From positions 20,982,501 through 21,046,500 of the forward strand of contig NC_092568.1 in NCBI RefSeq assembly GCF_037975245.1: DNA of 64,000 nt, read 5' to 3'. Shown here one piece after another: positions 1 to 10,390 of the stretch (its first letter is position 1; every line of letters starts with the position of its first letter). The stretch comes from Apostichopus japonicus (Eukaryota; Echinodermata; Holothuroidea; Aspidochirotida; Stichopodidae). The notes beneath the pieces are model-generated. The model was given only the letters and a program-made list of their open reading frames with translations. It was not told the origin of the DNA and searched no databases. Position numbers and translations under genes: made by a program.

Positions 1-1880
1 CATGATTAAAAAGATAAAAGATATGCACCCAGAGTGCGAGGTCAATTATATATATATATAATTCTCAATGTCATATCACACTTAAAGAAAAATATGCAAC
101 TCCAATTGAGAAAGGGGGGCTCGGTGACATAGTTCTCCCGACCTGGATATCGAGTCAGACGCTCTGTACTATATAGCAGAGGTTTTGTCTCCAAACACAG
201 GAAACGCAAATCTCCTGTCATGTTTGGAAGAAATCTCTCACTGTTTTTTTTATATAATATACTTACCACATTGACCAACTTAATGGGTCTGACAGCCAAA
301 TTTATGGACAGAGGTTTAGAGAAATCGCTCACTTCCCGGTTATAGTTGATAAAGAGATCCAACTGCAGTGAACTATAAATGCCTGCAAAAGGATAAAAAC
401 AAATGGCAAACCTCACAATGAAGAAACTAAAACTATCATTTGTAATCCTTTGTAGACATTTGAAATGCAACAGATTCTTTCCCTACTTTATAACTGCCCT
501 CAGTCCAAATGTGTCCTCCTTTATTCAGTCTCACTGTTGTTGTGATGGTTTTATTTTTTCCACTAAGAAAGATGCATATGATCTTCATATGGATGATGCT
601 GAGGTTCAAATTGAGATCTAACGGAAGGATTCAACAAGCTGCAGAACGAACCGAAAACATAACACATTACCGTACCCAATCTCCCTCCTCCCCTCCCCCT
701 CCCCAGTACGACAATCTCGGTCAGTTCCCCACCCCCCTCCTCCCAGTCTCTTGTATTTCTATATAAAAGCAATATTCTCAATGAAGTACACCAAAAAATG
801 GCATCATTGAGTACCTGGGATGCCTACTCACGTGCAGTATTGGCCGTACCTGGTGACCCTTGACATAGAGTCTGCTGAAACACACATGCCGAGAGAAACA
901 AAAGCGGGTATACCTTCCAAACTCCTGTCATCGTTAAAGTTGGCGAAATTCTGTGATTTTTGTTTTACAGAAACAGATGGAAGAAGAGTTAATTAAATTG
1001 AGAGAGGACTTAAGTGGCGAAGGAAGCGAGTCCAAAAGGGGGAGAAGGCCCGAGGAGGGAAGGGGAGAGGACACGCGGAGGGAGGGGGGAGACAAAACAG
1101 GTGGGTTTTGGTGGTCTTCCCCAGACGAATTGTAGCGTTGCCGATGGTACAGTGGCGCAAATTGGACATTTGAAGTTGAAATTTCAACTTTTAATCTCAA
1201 CTATATCGAACATTGTGTATCCAGATGTCAACTTTTGGTTATACCAAAACTGCAACTGCAAACCACAAAGTTACCTCAAAACTTTCGAACAAGCTGGATC
1301 CATCCTCTGTGCCTTCCGTATATACCAAAAATTCCACAATTTCAAATGTTTATTATAAAAGGTCACACTTTACATACTTTGAATTTACATACGCTTAATT
1401 GATAACATGCATATCGTGATGTTAGCAAACTGCATGGAGAAACTACATAGGCTATACTATGTCTATGTCGACAGTATATATGAAGGCCAATATGAAGGCC
1501 AATACATATACTAATGATACGATCGAACCCACTTCGCTCAGAAGCGGAAATGTCTATAGTATGCATATGTAGTGTAGTACATATAGTACATAGCCTATAT
1601 AATATATATGTAGTATAGTGTAGTATATATATGTAGTGTAGTATATGGTAGCATTAGGCAATGGGATGGTGTTCCCGGAGGCGACTCAAAGGTTTAAAAA
1701 AAGAAATATCGGCGAAATATGTGGGCAGCCTGCAGGGTAGGCCGGAACATCCTGAGACTCCCAGGCCACCATATTCGACTGTATTTTTTAACAATTCACA
1801 TAATCCTACGTAATTGGTACTACAGACTAGTAATAATAATGTCATAGAAATAATGTCAAATCATGATATCGCGATAGTTC
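1..1880. other. Intergenic stretch, no supported gene
   Basis: No coding region is recognisable here on either strand. The open frames are short and carry no family motif. The stretch holds a short AT dinucleotide run near 47-60. It also has a tandem duplication of the phrase 'aatatgaaggcc' near 1480-1502, and a TATATGTAGTGTAGTA-type simple repeat at about 1563-1650. Confidence 0.6.
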
Positions 1881-2111
1881 GACTGGAGGGCTAAGGCAAT
1901 GGACTGACGATCTATAAGGGTTGTAGGTTCGAGTCCTGACCAGATCATTACGTTGTGTCCTTGGACAAGGCACTTTATCTCCATTGCCTGTCTTCACCCA
2001 GGAGTATAAAGGGGACCTGCGAGGTCGAGGACCTGCGAGGACCTCCAGTCGAATTTCTCAACATAGTTGCGTGCGCTGGTTTGTGGCTGCATGCACCTGG
2101 TATAGGATTTC
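1881..2111 (+). mobile_element. tRNA-derived SINE
   Basis: A tRNA-like head carries a perfect Pol III B box (GGTTCGAGTCC, 1926-1936) and a degenerate A box upstream. The body reads TCCTTGGACAAGGCACTTT and then a 'cacccaggagtataaa' stretch, a layout I associate with tRNA-derived SINEs of marine invertebrates (from memory, not searched). The 3' end is uncertain because a hAT-like element is inserted at 2120, so some SINE tail may continue after 3595. No cloverleaf can be folded from the head, so this is not a functional tRNA gene. Confidence 0.65.
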
Positions 2112-2288
2112 CCCAATGGCAAGGGCGGCGGAACCGGGGGGGCACAGGGGGAACGTGCCCCCCCCCCCACTTTTCCTCAGGTTAAAAATGTGCCCTTTTT
2201 CTTCATAAAAATGTTCTACATAAAAGAGAGTTACAAAGCGAAACCCACGTCGAATGAAATATTTCGGGAAGTTTTAAATGTTTACTAC

Positions 2289-2664
2289 CATAGGCGTAGG
2301 AGCCCAATTTGATTTGGGGGGGGGGGGGGGGCTGTAACGACTTGCCCGAAAATATTCCCAAAATTTGTCGCGCTACGCGCGCTCAACATGTTAGTATGCA
2401 TATCATATAGGCATGCATCGGTTATTACATCGCATGCCAATAACATACAATCATTTGCCGTGTTATTATCCTTCCATATTGGGTATAATTATTGGGAAAG
2501 TCGTTACAATAATAATGATCATAATAATATCAGTTTAACCATTGAAAAACACATAGCAAATTATTTTTCTTTCAGTAGGTGCCCGAAAAATTCTCAGCAT
2601 ATTGCCCGAATTTTCAAAAAAATATTGGTTGGGGGCTGCAGCCCCCCCCCCCCCTACGCCTATG
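2289..2664. mobile_element. hAT-like MITE, family A copy 1
   Basis: A 376-bp element with 12-bp perfect terminal inverted repeats (CATAGGCGTAGG ... CCTACGCCTATG). It is flanked by a perfect 8-bp duplication, TTTACTAC, at 2281-2288 and 2665-2672. A second copy at 48378-48750 matches it along its length, with small differences, which confirms the boundaries. Each end has a G or C run just inside the inverted repeat. There is no coding capacity, so transposition would need a transposase supplied in trans. Confidence 0.9.
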
Positions 2665-2672
2665 TTTACTAC

Positions 2673-3018
2673 CACAAGGCTTCTAACATTCTGGTGAGTG
2701 CCATTATGCATATTCAATTCGCCACAAAAATCCTAATGCATTTCCAAAAATGTATTGCTATATAACATTGGGACGTTGTAATAAGCAGAAGCCATTTATA
2801 GCCTACTACGAATAATGAGTATAGTTTTAATATCCCATAACCTACCCCATCCTTTCGTATTTTGACATATTTCATTTGCTTTCATGCATGTATCGATCGC
2901 GTGTGCAGGGACTTGGACTTTATAATGATTTCACCTCATTTTGTCTCGAAAGAAAACTTGTTCCTTGTTTCCCAATTTGCACATTAGATATTGCAGTGCT
3001 AGTATGCATTGTTTCCTT
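2673..3018. other. Interior of the host element, nothing further seen
   Basis: This is unique-looking sequence between the two nested insertions, belonging to the 2120-3587 element. No gene, RNA or repeat motif is visible. Confidence 0.5.
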
Positions 3019-3026
3019 GAGGGGGG

Positions 3027-3419
3027 CAGTGGCGGAGCGTCCATACAGTCAGGGGCGGATGCCCCCCCCCCCCGACGGACTCAAATGGACTGCTGGCGCC
3101 CTTTTCAGCTTTTTACCACTTTTTACATATTCGCGATTATTGACTTTTTTATTTCGCTCTCATCTACCTATTGACATTTGTCACATTTTGTTGGTGTAAT
3201 TTTCTGACAAAATGGCGATGACACCTATTAATTCTTCGTTTATCTGCAAATTAGCAAGGCCCGGAAAGGGTCATTTCCGGCGATCTAGGGAGTACCTTTA
3301 CTCAAAAAATGTCTGAACGCTCCGCGCCAACCTGTGGTGGCGCTCCGCTTAGATAGTGTCGAAAGCGCCCCTACAGACCATTCTCGCCCCCCTGACCAAT
3401 ACCTCTACCTCCGCCACTG
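3027..3419. mobile_element. hAT-like MITE, family B, carrying a 100-bp module
   Basis: A 393-bp element with 11-bp inverted ends (CAGTGGCGGAG ... CTCCGCCACTG). The flanking 8-bp direct repeats GAGGGGGG (3019-3026 and 3420-3427) fit a hAT target duplication, but they are low-complexity and so weaker evidence. It contains the first copy of a ~100-bp module (3256-3357) that recurs three more times in the window. Confidence 0.65.
3256..3357 (+). repeat. 100-bp module, copy 1 of 4
   Basis: The conserved blocks are a GGAA...CATTTCCGGCGATCT start, a central CGCTCCGCGCCAAC, and a GGTGGCGCTCCGCTTAGATAGT end. The other copies are at 13440-13536, 14435-14536 and 16403-16507. The spacing between blocks is nearly constant, so this is one dispersed sequence and not chance similarity. 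In this copy it is internal to a hAT-like MITE. Confidence 0.85.
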
Positions 3420-3595
3420 GAGGGGGGGGGGTGGCGTTGATGGAGTGATGTGTATACGGAAATAAGATAATACAATAAGAGTTATAAAGGGTACTAAATA
3501 TCAGGCTGCATCAGTCCAATCGAATTTCTGCAAAGTGCCCTTCGACGTTGGTGCCCCCCCAGATTAAAAGTGCTTCCGCCGCCCTTGCCCAATGG

Positions 3596-4547
3596 GGGTG
3601 GGCGGGGGGCGTTGATGAGGCAAACTGTATAGTACATGCCCCAGGAACGACTGTTTAAATTGTACATACACTTGTGAGTGTGACTAAGTTAATAGTGACA
3701 ACGAGTTCAATTTTGTACAAGTCGTATGAGAAGACCCTGCCTTGATACAAGACTGCTGTAAAAAGCTTGACATTTTAACATTAACTTTTCCGTTTAGAAG
3801 ACTGTAGAAATAAGAAAAGCGACCTAACATAATTATGTACGTTTGTCTCATGAAACATGATTAGATATAACATGACTGATTGAAGTTACAGTGATTGAGT
3901 GACTTACCTTCTCATTCGATTCCGACAACTGTCACTGAAAAACATATAAAATGTTCACTGAAACGGCGTCGAACTGGTTGAAATGAGCCTCGGTCGAACT
4001 GGTTGCTCTCAGCCTCGGGGATTATACATCCGTTTAATGTTTCTCTTACTGATAGACACATCAGAAACGGTACTCCTCCAATTGGGCAACACTTGGTGAC
4101 TGTCACTAACTGTCATGCATAACTCCTCGTCCGCCCAATCGAGCGAATGTTGCTTTTGTTGTGACCGTGTGAACTGATAGATTTTAACCTTCTTGAATTC
4201 GAGCTTTCTTTAATTCTGAAAGAATAAGAACAAGTAAAACTGCCCTGAAGGCACTGTCTGGGTCGTACGTGTGTGACCCCTATACACAAGTGTACCTGAC
4301 AATATTATTCCATGACGCAAGGCATGATGGAGTCTTTTTAGTTGAGCTGGGAGACGTCGCGGAAAGAAGGACGTGATTTTATCATCTACAAAAAAATTCA
4401 ATGGTAGGCTTAGGCTACATAATACAAAATCAATTAAAAGAGAAATGTGGGGGGGGGGGGATTCTCCCATTATTAGCCTGAATAATAGTTATAAATAGAC
4501 TATAAACGGAGTATGATGCCGTTTGGATTTTACCAAACATGCGATGT
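3596..4547. other. Intergenic stretch, no supported gene
   Basis: No gene, RNA or clear element was found. A poly-G run near 4449-4460 interrupts otherwise ordinary AT-rich sequence. Confidence 0.5.
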
Positions 4548-4558
4548 CTTCTCTCCGT

Positions 4559-4746
4559 GACCGGACAAATACCCCCAGACAAATACCACCCGGACAACCC
4601 CCCCCCCCCAGGACAACTACCACCCGGACAGATAGCCCCGGACAATTACCCCCGCGGACAAAAAAAACCAGGACAACTACCCACCCGTACAACTACCTCC
4701 CCTAGACAATTACCCCCCGGATAAATACCCCGGACGAATATCCCCA
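4559..4746 (+). repeat. Left tandem arm of the foldback element
   Basis: About a dozen imperfect 15-18-bp units read GGACAAxTACC-like on the plus strand. Unit length varies through C-run expansion (for example the run near 4598-4608). Confidence 0.85.
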
Positions 4747-5509
4747 TGGACATATGCCGTTAACTTTAGGGGACGGACGCAGCGACGGATACACAGGTCT
4801 CTTTTTGAGCTTAGTTCCCCGCGGGCCTCAACATATACCCTGGTCGCTCGGGCAATTGCGAGAGAATATTTACCATTGGGTCAGGGTGCCGGTTAAACCG
4901 GCACCACTAGGGTCGTCGACGTGTGCCCTGGCACTTTTAAACTCATCCCGAATTTTTAAACAGATTCAAGCTTTTCATATATAACTCCCAAAACTCCTGG
5001 ATAGTGTTTGACAATGGACCGAGGCCCGGGCAAGATAGGTGGGGACGGCGGTTGAAGAAGCACGAGGGGGGGGGGGGGAAGGGGGTACGTACGTGGGCAT
5101 TGGTAACTGATGGTAGTAACAATTAATTTAATATTAGTTATAGTGACACTATTCTGTATTATTAATCTCCGAACAATTCGGTTTATTGCGACTTACCATT
5201 TTTAAGTTTTCTTCTGAGTAATTTTACTTGATGTTTTGTTATGTTATGTTATATGTTAGTTTTTTTTATAGCGCGTTATATTGCACTATTACATTTGGTT
5301 ATATCAGAATAATAATCTGATATATCAAATTAAGAAAACTTTCTTTCATGGCCCTAATGGGATTTCGTACTACGGGGTTCACCAGCTAAAGGTCCGCTTG
5401 GTTCACGGGCTCGAGGGGGGGGGGGGGGACTTGGGCGTTTTCTGGTTTAGATCGGGTAGTAACCTGGGTGAGGTATCTGTGCTAGTGTATTTGCGCGGGT
5501 GGAGTTTTC

Positions 5510-5786
5510 CCGGAGGTAATTGCCGGGGGATTGGGGGTAATTGTCCTCGGGGGTAATTGTCCTCGGGGTATTTGTCCGGGGATAATTGTCTGGGGGTATA
5601 CTTATCCTCGGGGGTGTATGTCCGGAGGTGTATGTCCGGGGAGTAGTTGTCCCGGGGTAGTTGTCCTCGGAGGTATTCGTCGTCGGGTTTTTTTTGTCTG
5701 TGGTGATTGTCAGGGGGTACTTGTCCCGGGGGTATGAGTCCGGGGGGTATATGTCCGGGGGTATTTGTCCGGGGGGTAGTTGTCCG
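5510..5786 (-). repeat. Right tandem arm of the foldback element
   Basis: Roughly seventeen imperfect units read GGGGGTAxTTGTCC-like on the plus strand, which is the reverse complement of the left arm unit. It is longer than the left arm, so the arms have expanded or contracted independently. Confidence 0.85.
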
Positions 5787-5800
5787 GCAACCCTTCTCTC

Positions 5801-6270
5801 GTATTTTACGTGGTACAAAATTAACGTAACCGTTTAAATAAAAATACTAATCATATCCTCAGTTGTTCATTGCATATCGTTATCATACCAACAAATAAGG
5901 AATAGCGTGTCTACCTATATGCCAGTTGCTGAGTTGCCTTGCAATTATATAATGCCTTAGTGAAAAAATTACTCTGAGCCTCTGAAGTTGATGAGCAGTT
6001 GCAGGTTAGCAATCTCGAAAGAAAACACAACCCAACCATCATTATTGGTCTATGTGATAAAGATAACTGCCATAATTAACTTCCAAACACAGCTACGAAA
6101 AATTTCATTCCCAGTAGGAAAGTATCACAGACTGAAAGTTCCTTCACACACAAGGGAAAAATATGACATCAACGTCGAGCCACACGCTCGGAGCTAATTC
6201 TTTGTTTATGTTTTTCTTTATTTATTATACTGTTTACTTTGTTATTGAGATGGGTTTGCAAATGCTGAAT
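5801..6270. other. Intergenic stretch, nothing seen
   Basis: AT-rich sequence without a recognisable gene or repeat. Confidence 0.5.
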
Positions 6271-6918
6271 TTAAAGCAGCATTTTTCGTTTGGTCGCCGT
6301 GTTCTACTTTTTTGACATGTCCATCGAGTTTTTTACATATATCAATCACAAAACAGCAATTTAAGATATTAGACAAGTTTTTCCCTGCCAACAACGTTAA
6401 TTGGCGAGTAATTAAGGATATTTGCAGATAATGAAAAGAGTGTCCACGACAAATTCAACAGTTAAAATTAATCGCATACAGTTCCCCCAAAACCCACTAG
6501 TTTGAATTCAACCAATCAGAGATGCAGGTTTACTTATGAGCCGTTGCTAAAAATAGATTCAAGACTTTGCGTTGGTACAACCAGGGAGATGTATAGAACT
6601 CCCTGGTACAACTGCCATATAGACTGTACACAAATAAAGCATGGTGTTGTATTACATAGACCTATTGGTCAATGACGTTCGTAGTGTTTAAATATTCATA
6701 AATGGGCGAGGTTTCTTGGGTTCTAACGGAAATATCTTTGAGAAAAACAAAGTTGAAAGTTGCAAATTTTTGCCACCGTTGCCACCATTTGATAGCCACC
6801 AATGCCACCATTTGAAGTAAGATTTAAATAGATAAGCTAGTTATTTATGTCGTTATGGCATAGTGGAGTCAGTGAGGTTGAGAAAAATCACAGAAAAGGA
6901 CGCAAAATGCTGCTTTAA
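6271..6918. mobile_element. TTAA-ended MITE, family C copy 1
   Basis: The ends read TTAAAGCAGCATTTTTCGT and, in reverse complement, TTAAAGCAGCATTTTGCGT. They form a near-perfect terminal inverted repeat that includes TTAA on both sides. TTAA ends are typical of piggyBac-type target choice; assignment to that superfamily is inference. The second copy at 15279-15902 is similar over the whole length. There is no coding capacity. Confidence 0.85.
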
Positions 6919-9900
6919 AGCACTGAAGCTCTGTCCATGACCTAATTTAGGCTAATTGGCATTGTTAACACAATCTACATTGAAAATATGAAAAGGTACA
7001 ACAAAGAGAATGTAAATATATAGCTGCAGATCGTAGTTGCACCATGACATCACAGATTGACAAAATGACAGCCCGGACTAAACTTTCAATCCAGGATATA
7101 TGTTAACAGGTTAAAAGTGGTGGTTGGCAGTTACGGTAAGTTCCCTATAAAGGATGGGGGGGGGGGGTGGACTAAATGAAAATTCCCACCCAAGCTGGGA
7201 AAACCCTAAGAAATGAAAAGTCGGACATTAGCAGTGGAAATCAATGGGATGACAACCTCAGACGTGTACCTCGATGCTTCGAGTCGAACAATAAAGCCCT
7301 TTAGCCTGGATGGATATAGACATCAAGCCTAAAAGAGCAATTTGTATGGGATGCCGAATGGAAAATTATTAGCTTTGACGATTTAATAAAACGTTTAGGA
7401 CCACTGGTTCTACTTTGCCACATCCACGTGATGTTTCAAAGAGCTGGTTACGCCTCCACCCGTGGATTACGGTTAAATCATAGTTCTCGTTTTATGTGTG
7501 TACACCCGAATTGCCAGATTTCTTGATTTTCTTCATGGGAGGCGTACAGATTAATCAATCCGCATGCCAGATTATGGCATGTACGCTCCCAAGACCGAAA
7601 GACAAACGGTTTTTAAAGAAGCTATATATGCGCTTCCGTACCATATTATTGTGATCAAGTATATGCAATCAGTTCTTATGCTGATTCCTGTATCACTCTG
7701 CCACTTAATGGGTTTACCCACCAGTGATCATTTGTAAGGAATATATCTTTTCCACGTGCGTTATAATTGAAGGCCTGAGGTTTTTCGTAACTTTCCCAAT
7801 TTTTGCACCATTTCATTAATTCTCTTTAACATGCCGACCCCTAATAATATAAAACCATTCAACCAACACTTATCTAAAAGGCCAGCTTCAAGCGGTTGTC
7901 AGCTAAGCAAGTCAATCCAAAGTAGCCAAATATTATTTATATCGTGTCCTTATTGAAGGTTTTCAACAATAAAAATCATTCGAGACTAAAAGCTTTTAAG
8001 CTTTCGTTTGGAATAGTAGTCATATTTCAGGGGCAATGAAAAGACCTGTCAAACATACGATTTGCGCATGAAAAAGCGCAACTGCGCATGCATGACTGAT
8101 ACTAAGTCGCATTTCGGGAAGAAAATTACACTAGGCTAGCTCTCTATGCATTCGTCTGATTGTGAATACAAATGTAGAGTCGCCCGATCCTTCGCATAGC
8201 GTTTGTATGTTTTTGTCTTTGTGTATGTCAGTACATATTCATAACTTGTACATTCCATCGCTTTTAAAAGTTGTGAGCGACACATGACTTCAATTATGTC
8301 TTGGCCGGCTTTACCCCCCCCCCCCCCACCCCGCTCTTGCTTTGATCAATCTGTGAACAACAGCAGGAACAACAGCAAAACGGTAAGAACGGAACACATA
8401 TCTGAGCAACTTATCATCTTTATCATGAGGCTAACTTAGAGGGTGAATTTCTTAACGGAAGTTATAGGATTGATTTTCACTTTCGTCTTCCAAAATGAGC
8501 ATTTCGCTATTTTATTTGTCTGATTTTTTGGTCATTATAAGTATCAAATGGCATATACTGGCCGAGTTAATTTCTCAAACAAAACAAAATGGTGGGTGGG
8601 TCGGTTGATATTGGAACAAAGTTCAACAGTCATCGAGTCAGTATTATCATCAATTTTATATAGCATGCCCCCTCCCTAAAACCCCCTTGCTTAGTTTGTA
8701 ATTGACATTGTGTATCGTGTTGGTTTATCAGTTGGAGAACAGATCTGGATATAGCCGGAAATCACTGACTAGGAAGATGAATGCCTGCTCAACTTAAAGC
8801 AGTTTGCAAAGAGAATCATTGCAAGGGAGATGGAAATATGAGAATTAATAATAATAAAAAAAAAAGCAACACAAGAATAATCTTGTCTATGAGCATTTCC
8901 ATTTATTTGAATTTACTCGAAATGTAGGCCACTCATTATCGTAATCTCAACCGTAGCGAATGCATGGAACTACCTCTTGGAAAATTTTATACCAAAACGA
9001 ATATCAGAAAATCAAGACTAGTAACATAAAAAGCAAGAAAAGGAAAGCAAGATGAAGTTGAAACCAGAAAGCAAAAACTGTTCAAACAATTTTGCAGATA
9101 CTGGAAGGGTTACATACCTCCCTGCTATTAGAATGTTGCACATGATAAACTATATTAAGAAACAACAGCTTCTGTTAATACTAATTATATTCTAATGAAT
9201 CTTTACACAAAACAAATAATTCAGGAACATTTCAGTTAACAATAAAACTACAGATAAGATAAATGTATACAAAGACATCAAGTAGCTTACTTGTGACTAT
9301 GAGTCAACAATGTTCCTTCCACTCTTAAGATTGTCAAACAATACACTCCCTTGCATTTATAGAAGGCCTATACGCTGTGGAAAGTAATTTGTTCGAATTA
9401 ATCCATTGTTTGGAATACTATATTATTAAAGGCAATAACTCTGCTCCTGTAATATGTGAAGTATAGGAAACAATTGACATTGTACTGTATACTTTAATAT
9501 GACGAGCAGGGTACATTCAATAGAGATGATGCTAAGATATCCTTCATGTATAGGCCTATTTGGAAACCGAACTACAAACTGACTGTCGGGCTATTATTAC
9601 AGAACAATCGACAATTACAAGCAAATTGTCCACAAATCAATGACCACCATATATACCACATGTACTCTTTGATAAAGTACCTTGGTGAAGTCATGTGGAG
9701 CCTTGAGAGAGAATTAATTTCACTAACTTAACAAGCCTTACGACTATCATTGATGATTTACCATAATATATGATGTTACAATCTCTTACATGAACACGTT
9801 CAGAAGGATTTCAAAGATGGGGTTTCACCCCCACCCCCTCTCCCTCCCCCCATAGGAAAAGGTTTTTCCTTTTTATTGTCTCTATTTCATATGTCTTTTT

Positions 9901-10390
9901 GCATCGTAACATTGTTTTCTGTTAATAATAATTACGATTATATACATGTCTTTTGTCAATCCAGAATGGGTTTTGAAATAATAAAAATGTTCAAAAGTAT
10001 TTACCGGCCTCGTTTTGTAACCTTGAAAACGATCGAGAAGGAGACTAGCTAAGACAAGGCTTGAAACAGAATGCTTCCAATGATTCTCTGCCACTCCATA
10101 TACATGTTCAAACTCTAAATAAGTCAATTTTAAACCGGTAAATCTTTCTTTTTCATCACATCGGTTGAATATTTAAATACACATTAAAGTTTCTTGGAAT
10201 GGTTTAAACCCCCGGAGTAAACTAACCGTTGAAATTTTTTACCAAAAAGGCGGAAGATAAGGGCATTAGTAATGCCCTTAAATTCCTGTTACTAGGAAAC
10301 GAAGAGATCACCCAACTCCCTATGTAAATAGTTCAAAGATTTGTTTTTCTTTTGCACTGAAACAATTCAAATGACAAAGATTAGTTTTTT
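6919..10390. other. Long intergenic region downstream of the P450 gene
   Basis: About 3.5 kb with no supported gene. A poly-G run (about 7158-7167) and a poly-C run (about 8312-8327) are present. The P450 3' UTR must extend into the right-hand end on the minus strand. One possible polyadenylation hexamer, seen as TTTATT on the plus strand, lies near 9872, but I cannot choose the site. Confidence 0.5.

Larger units (their letters stand above)
2120..3587. mobile_element. hAT-like non-autonomous element with two nested insertions
   Basis: The element begins CAAGGGCGGCGGAA and ends with the exact reverse complement, a 14-bp perfect terminal inverted repeat. It is flanked by a perfect 8-bp target duplication, CCCAATGG, at 2112-2119 and 3588-3595. 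An 8-bp duplication fits the hAT superfamily. Two other elements with their own 8-bp duplications (2289-2664 and 3027-3419) sit inside it. The host element without them is therefore only about 0.7 kb and codes for nothing recognisable. Both ends run into G or C homopolymers. Confidence 0.75.
4556..5792. mobile_element. Foldback (TU-like) transposon
   Basis: Two arms are built from the same ~16-bp tandem unit in opposite orientation. Left arm units at 4559-4746 are of the form CCGGACAANTACCCCC. Right arm units at about 5510-5786 are of the form GGGGGTANTTGTCCGG. The arms enclose about 0.75 kb of non-coding sequence. A perfect 8-bp direct repeat, CTTCTCTC, lies at 4548-4555 and 5793-5800 and is best read as the target duplication. 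Inverted repeats made of short tandem units are the hallmark of foldback elements and of the TU elements described from sea urchin. No transposase frame is present. Assignment to TU proper would need sequence comparison. Confidence 0.7.

Noticed and set aside
42-470. 142-codon minus-strand open frame at the left edge
   Set aside because: No family motif, ordinary AT-rich composition and no conserved domain pattern; it could be chance.
4430-5818. Pro/Gly-rich open frames across the foldback arms
   Set aside because: They are translations of the 16-bp tandem units in either direction, with no other coding sign.
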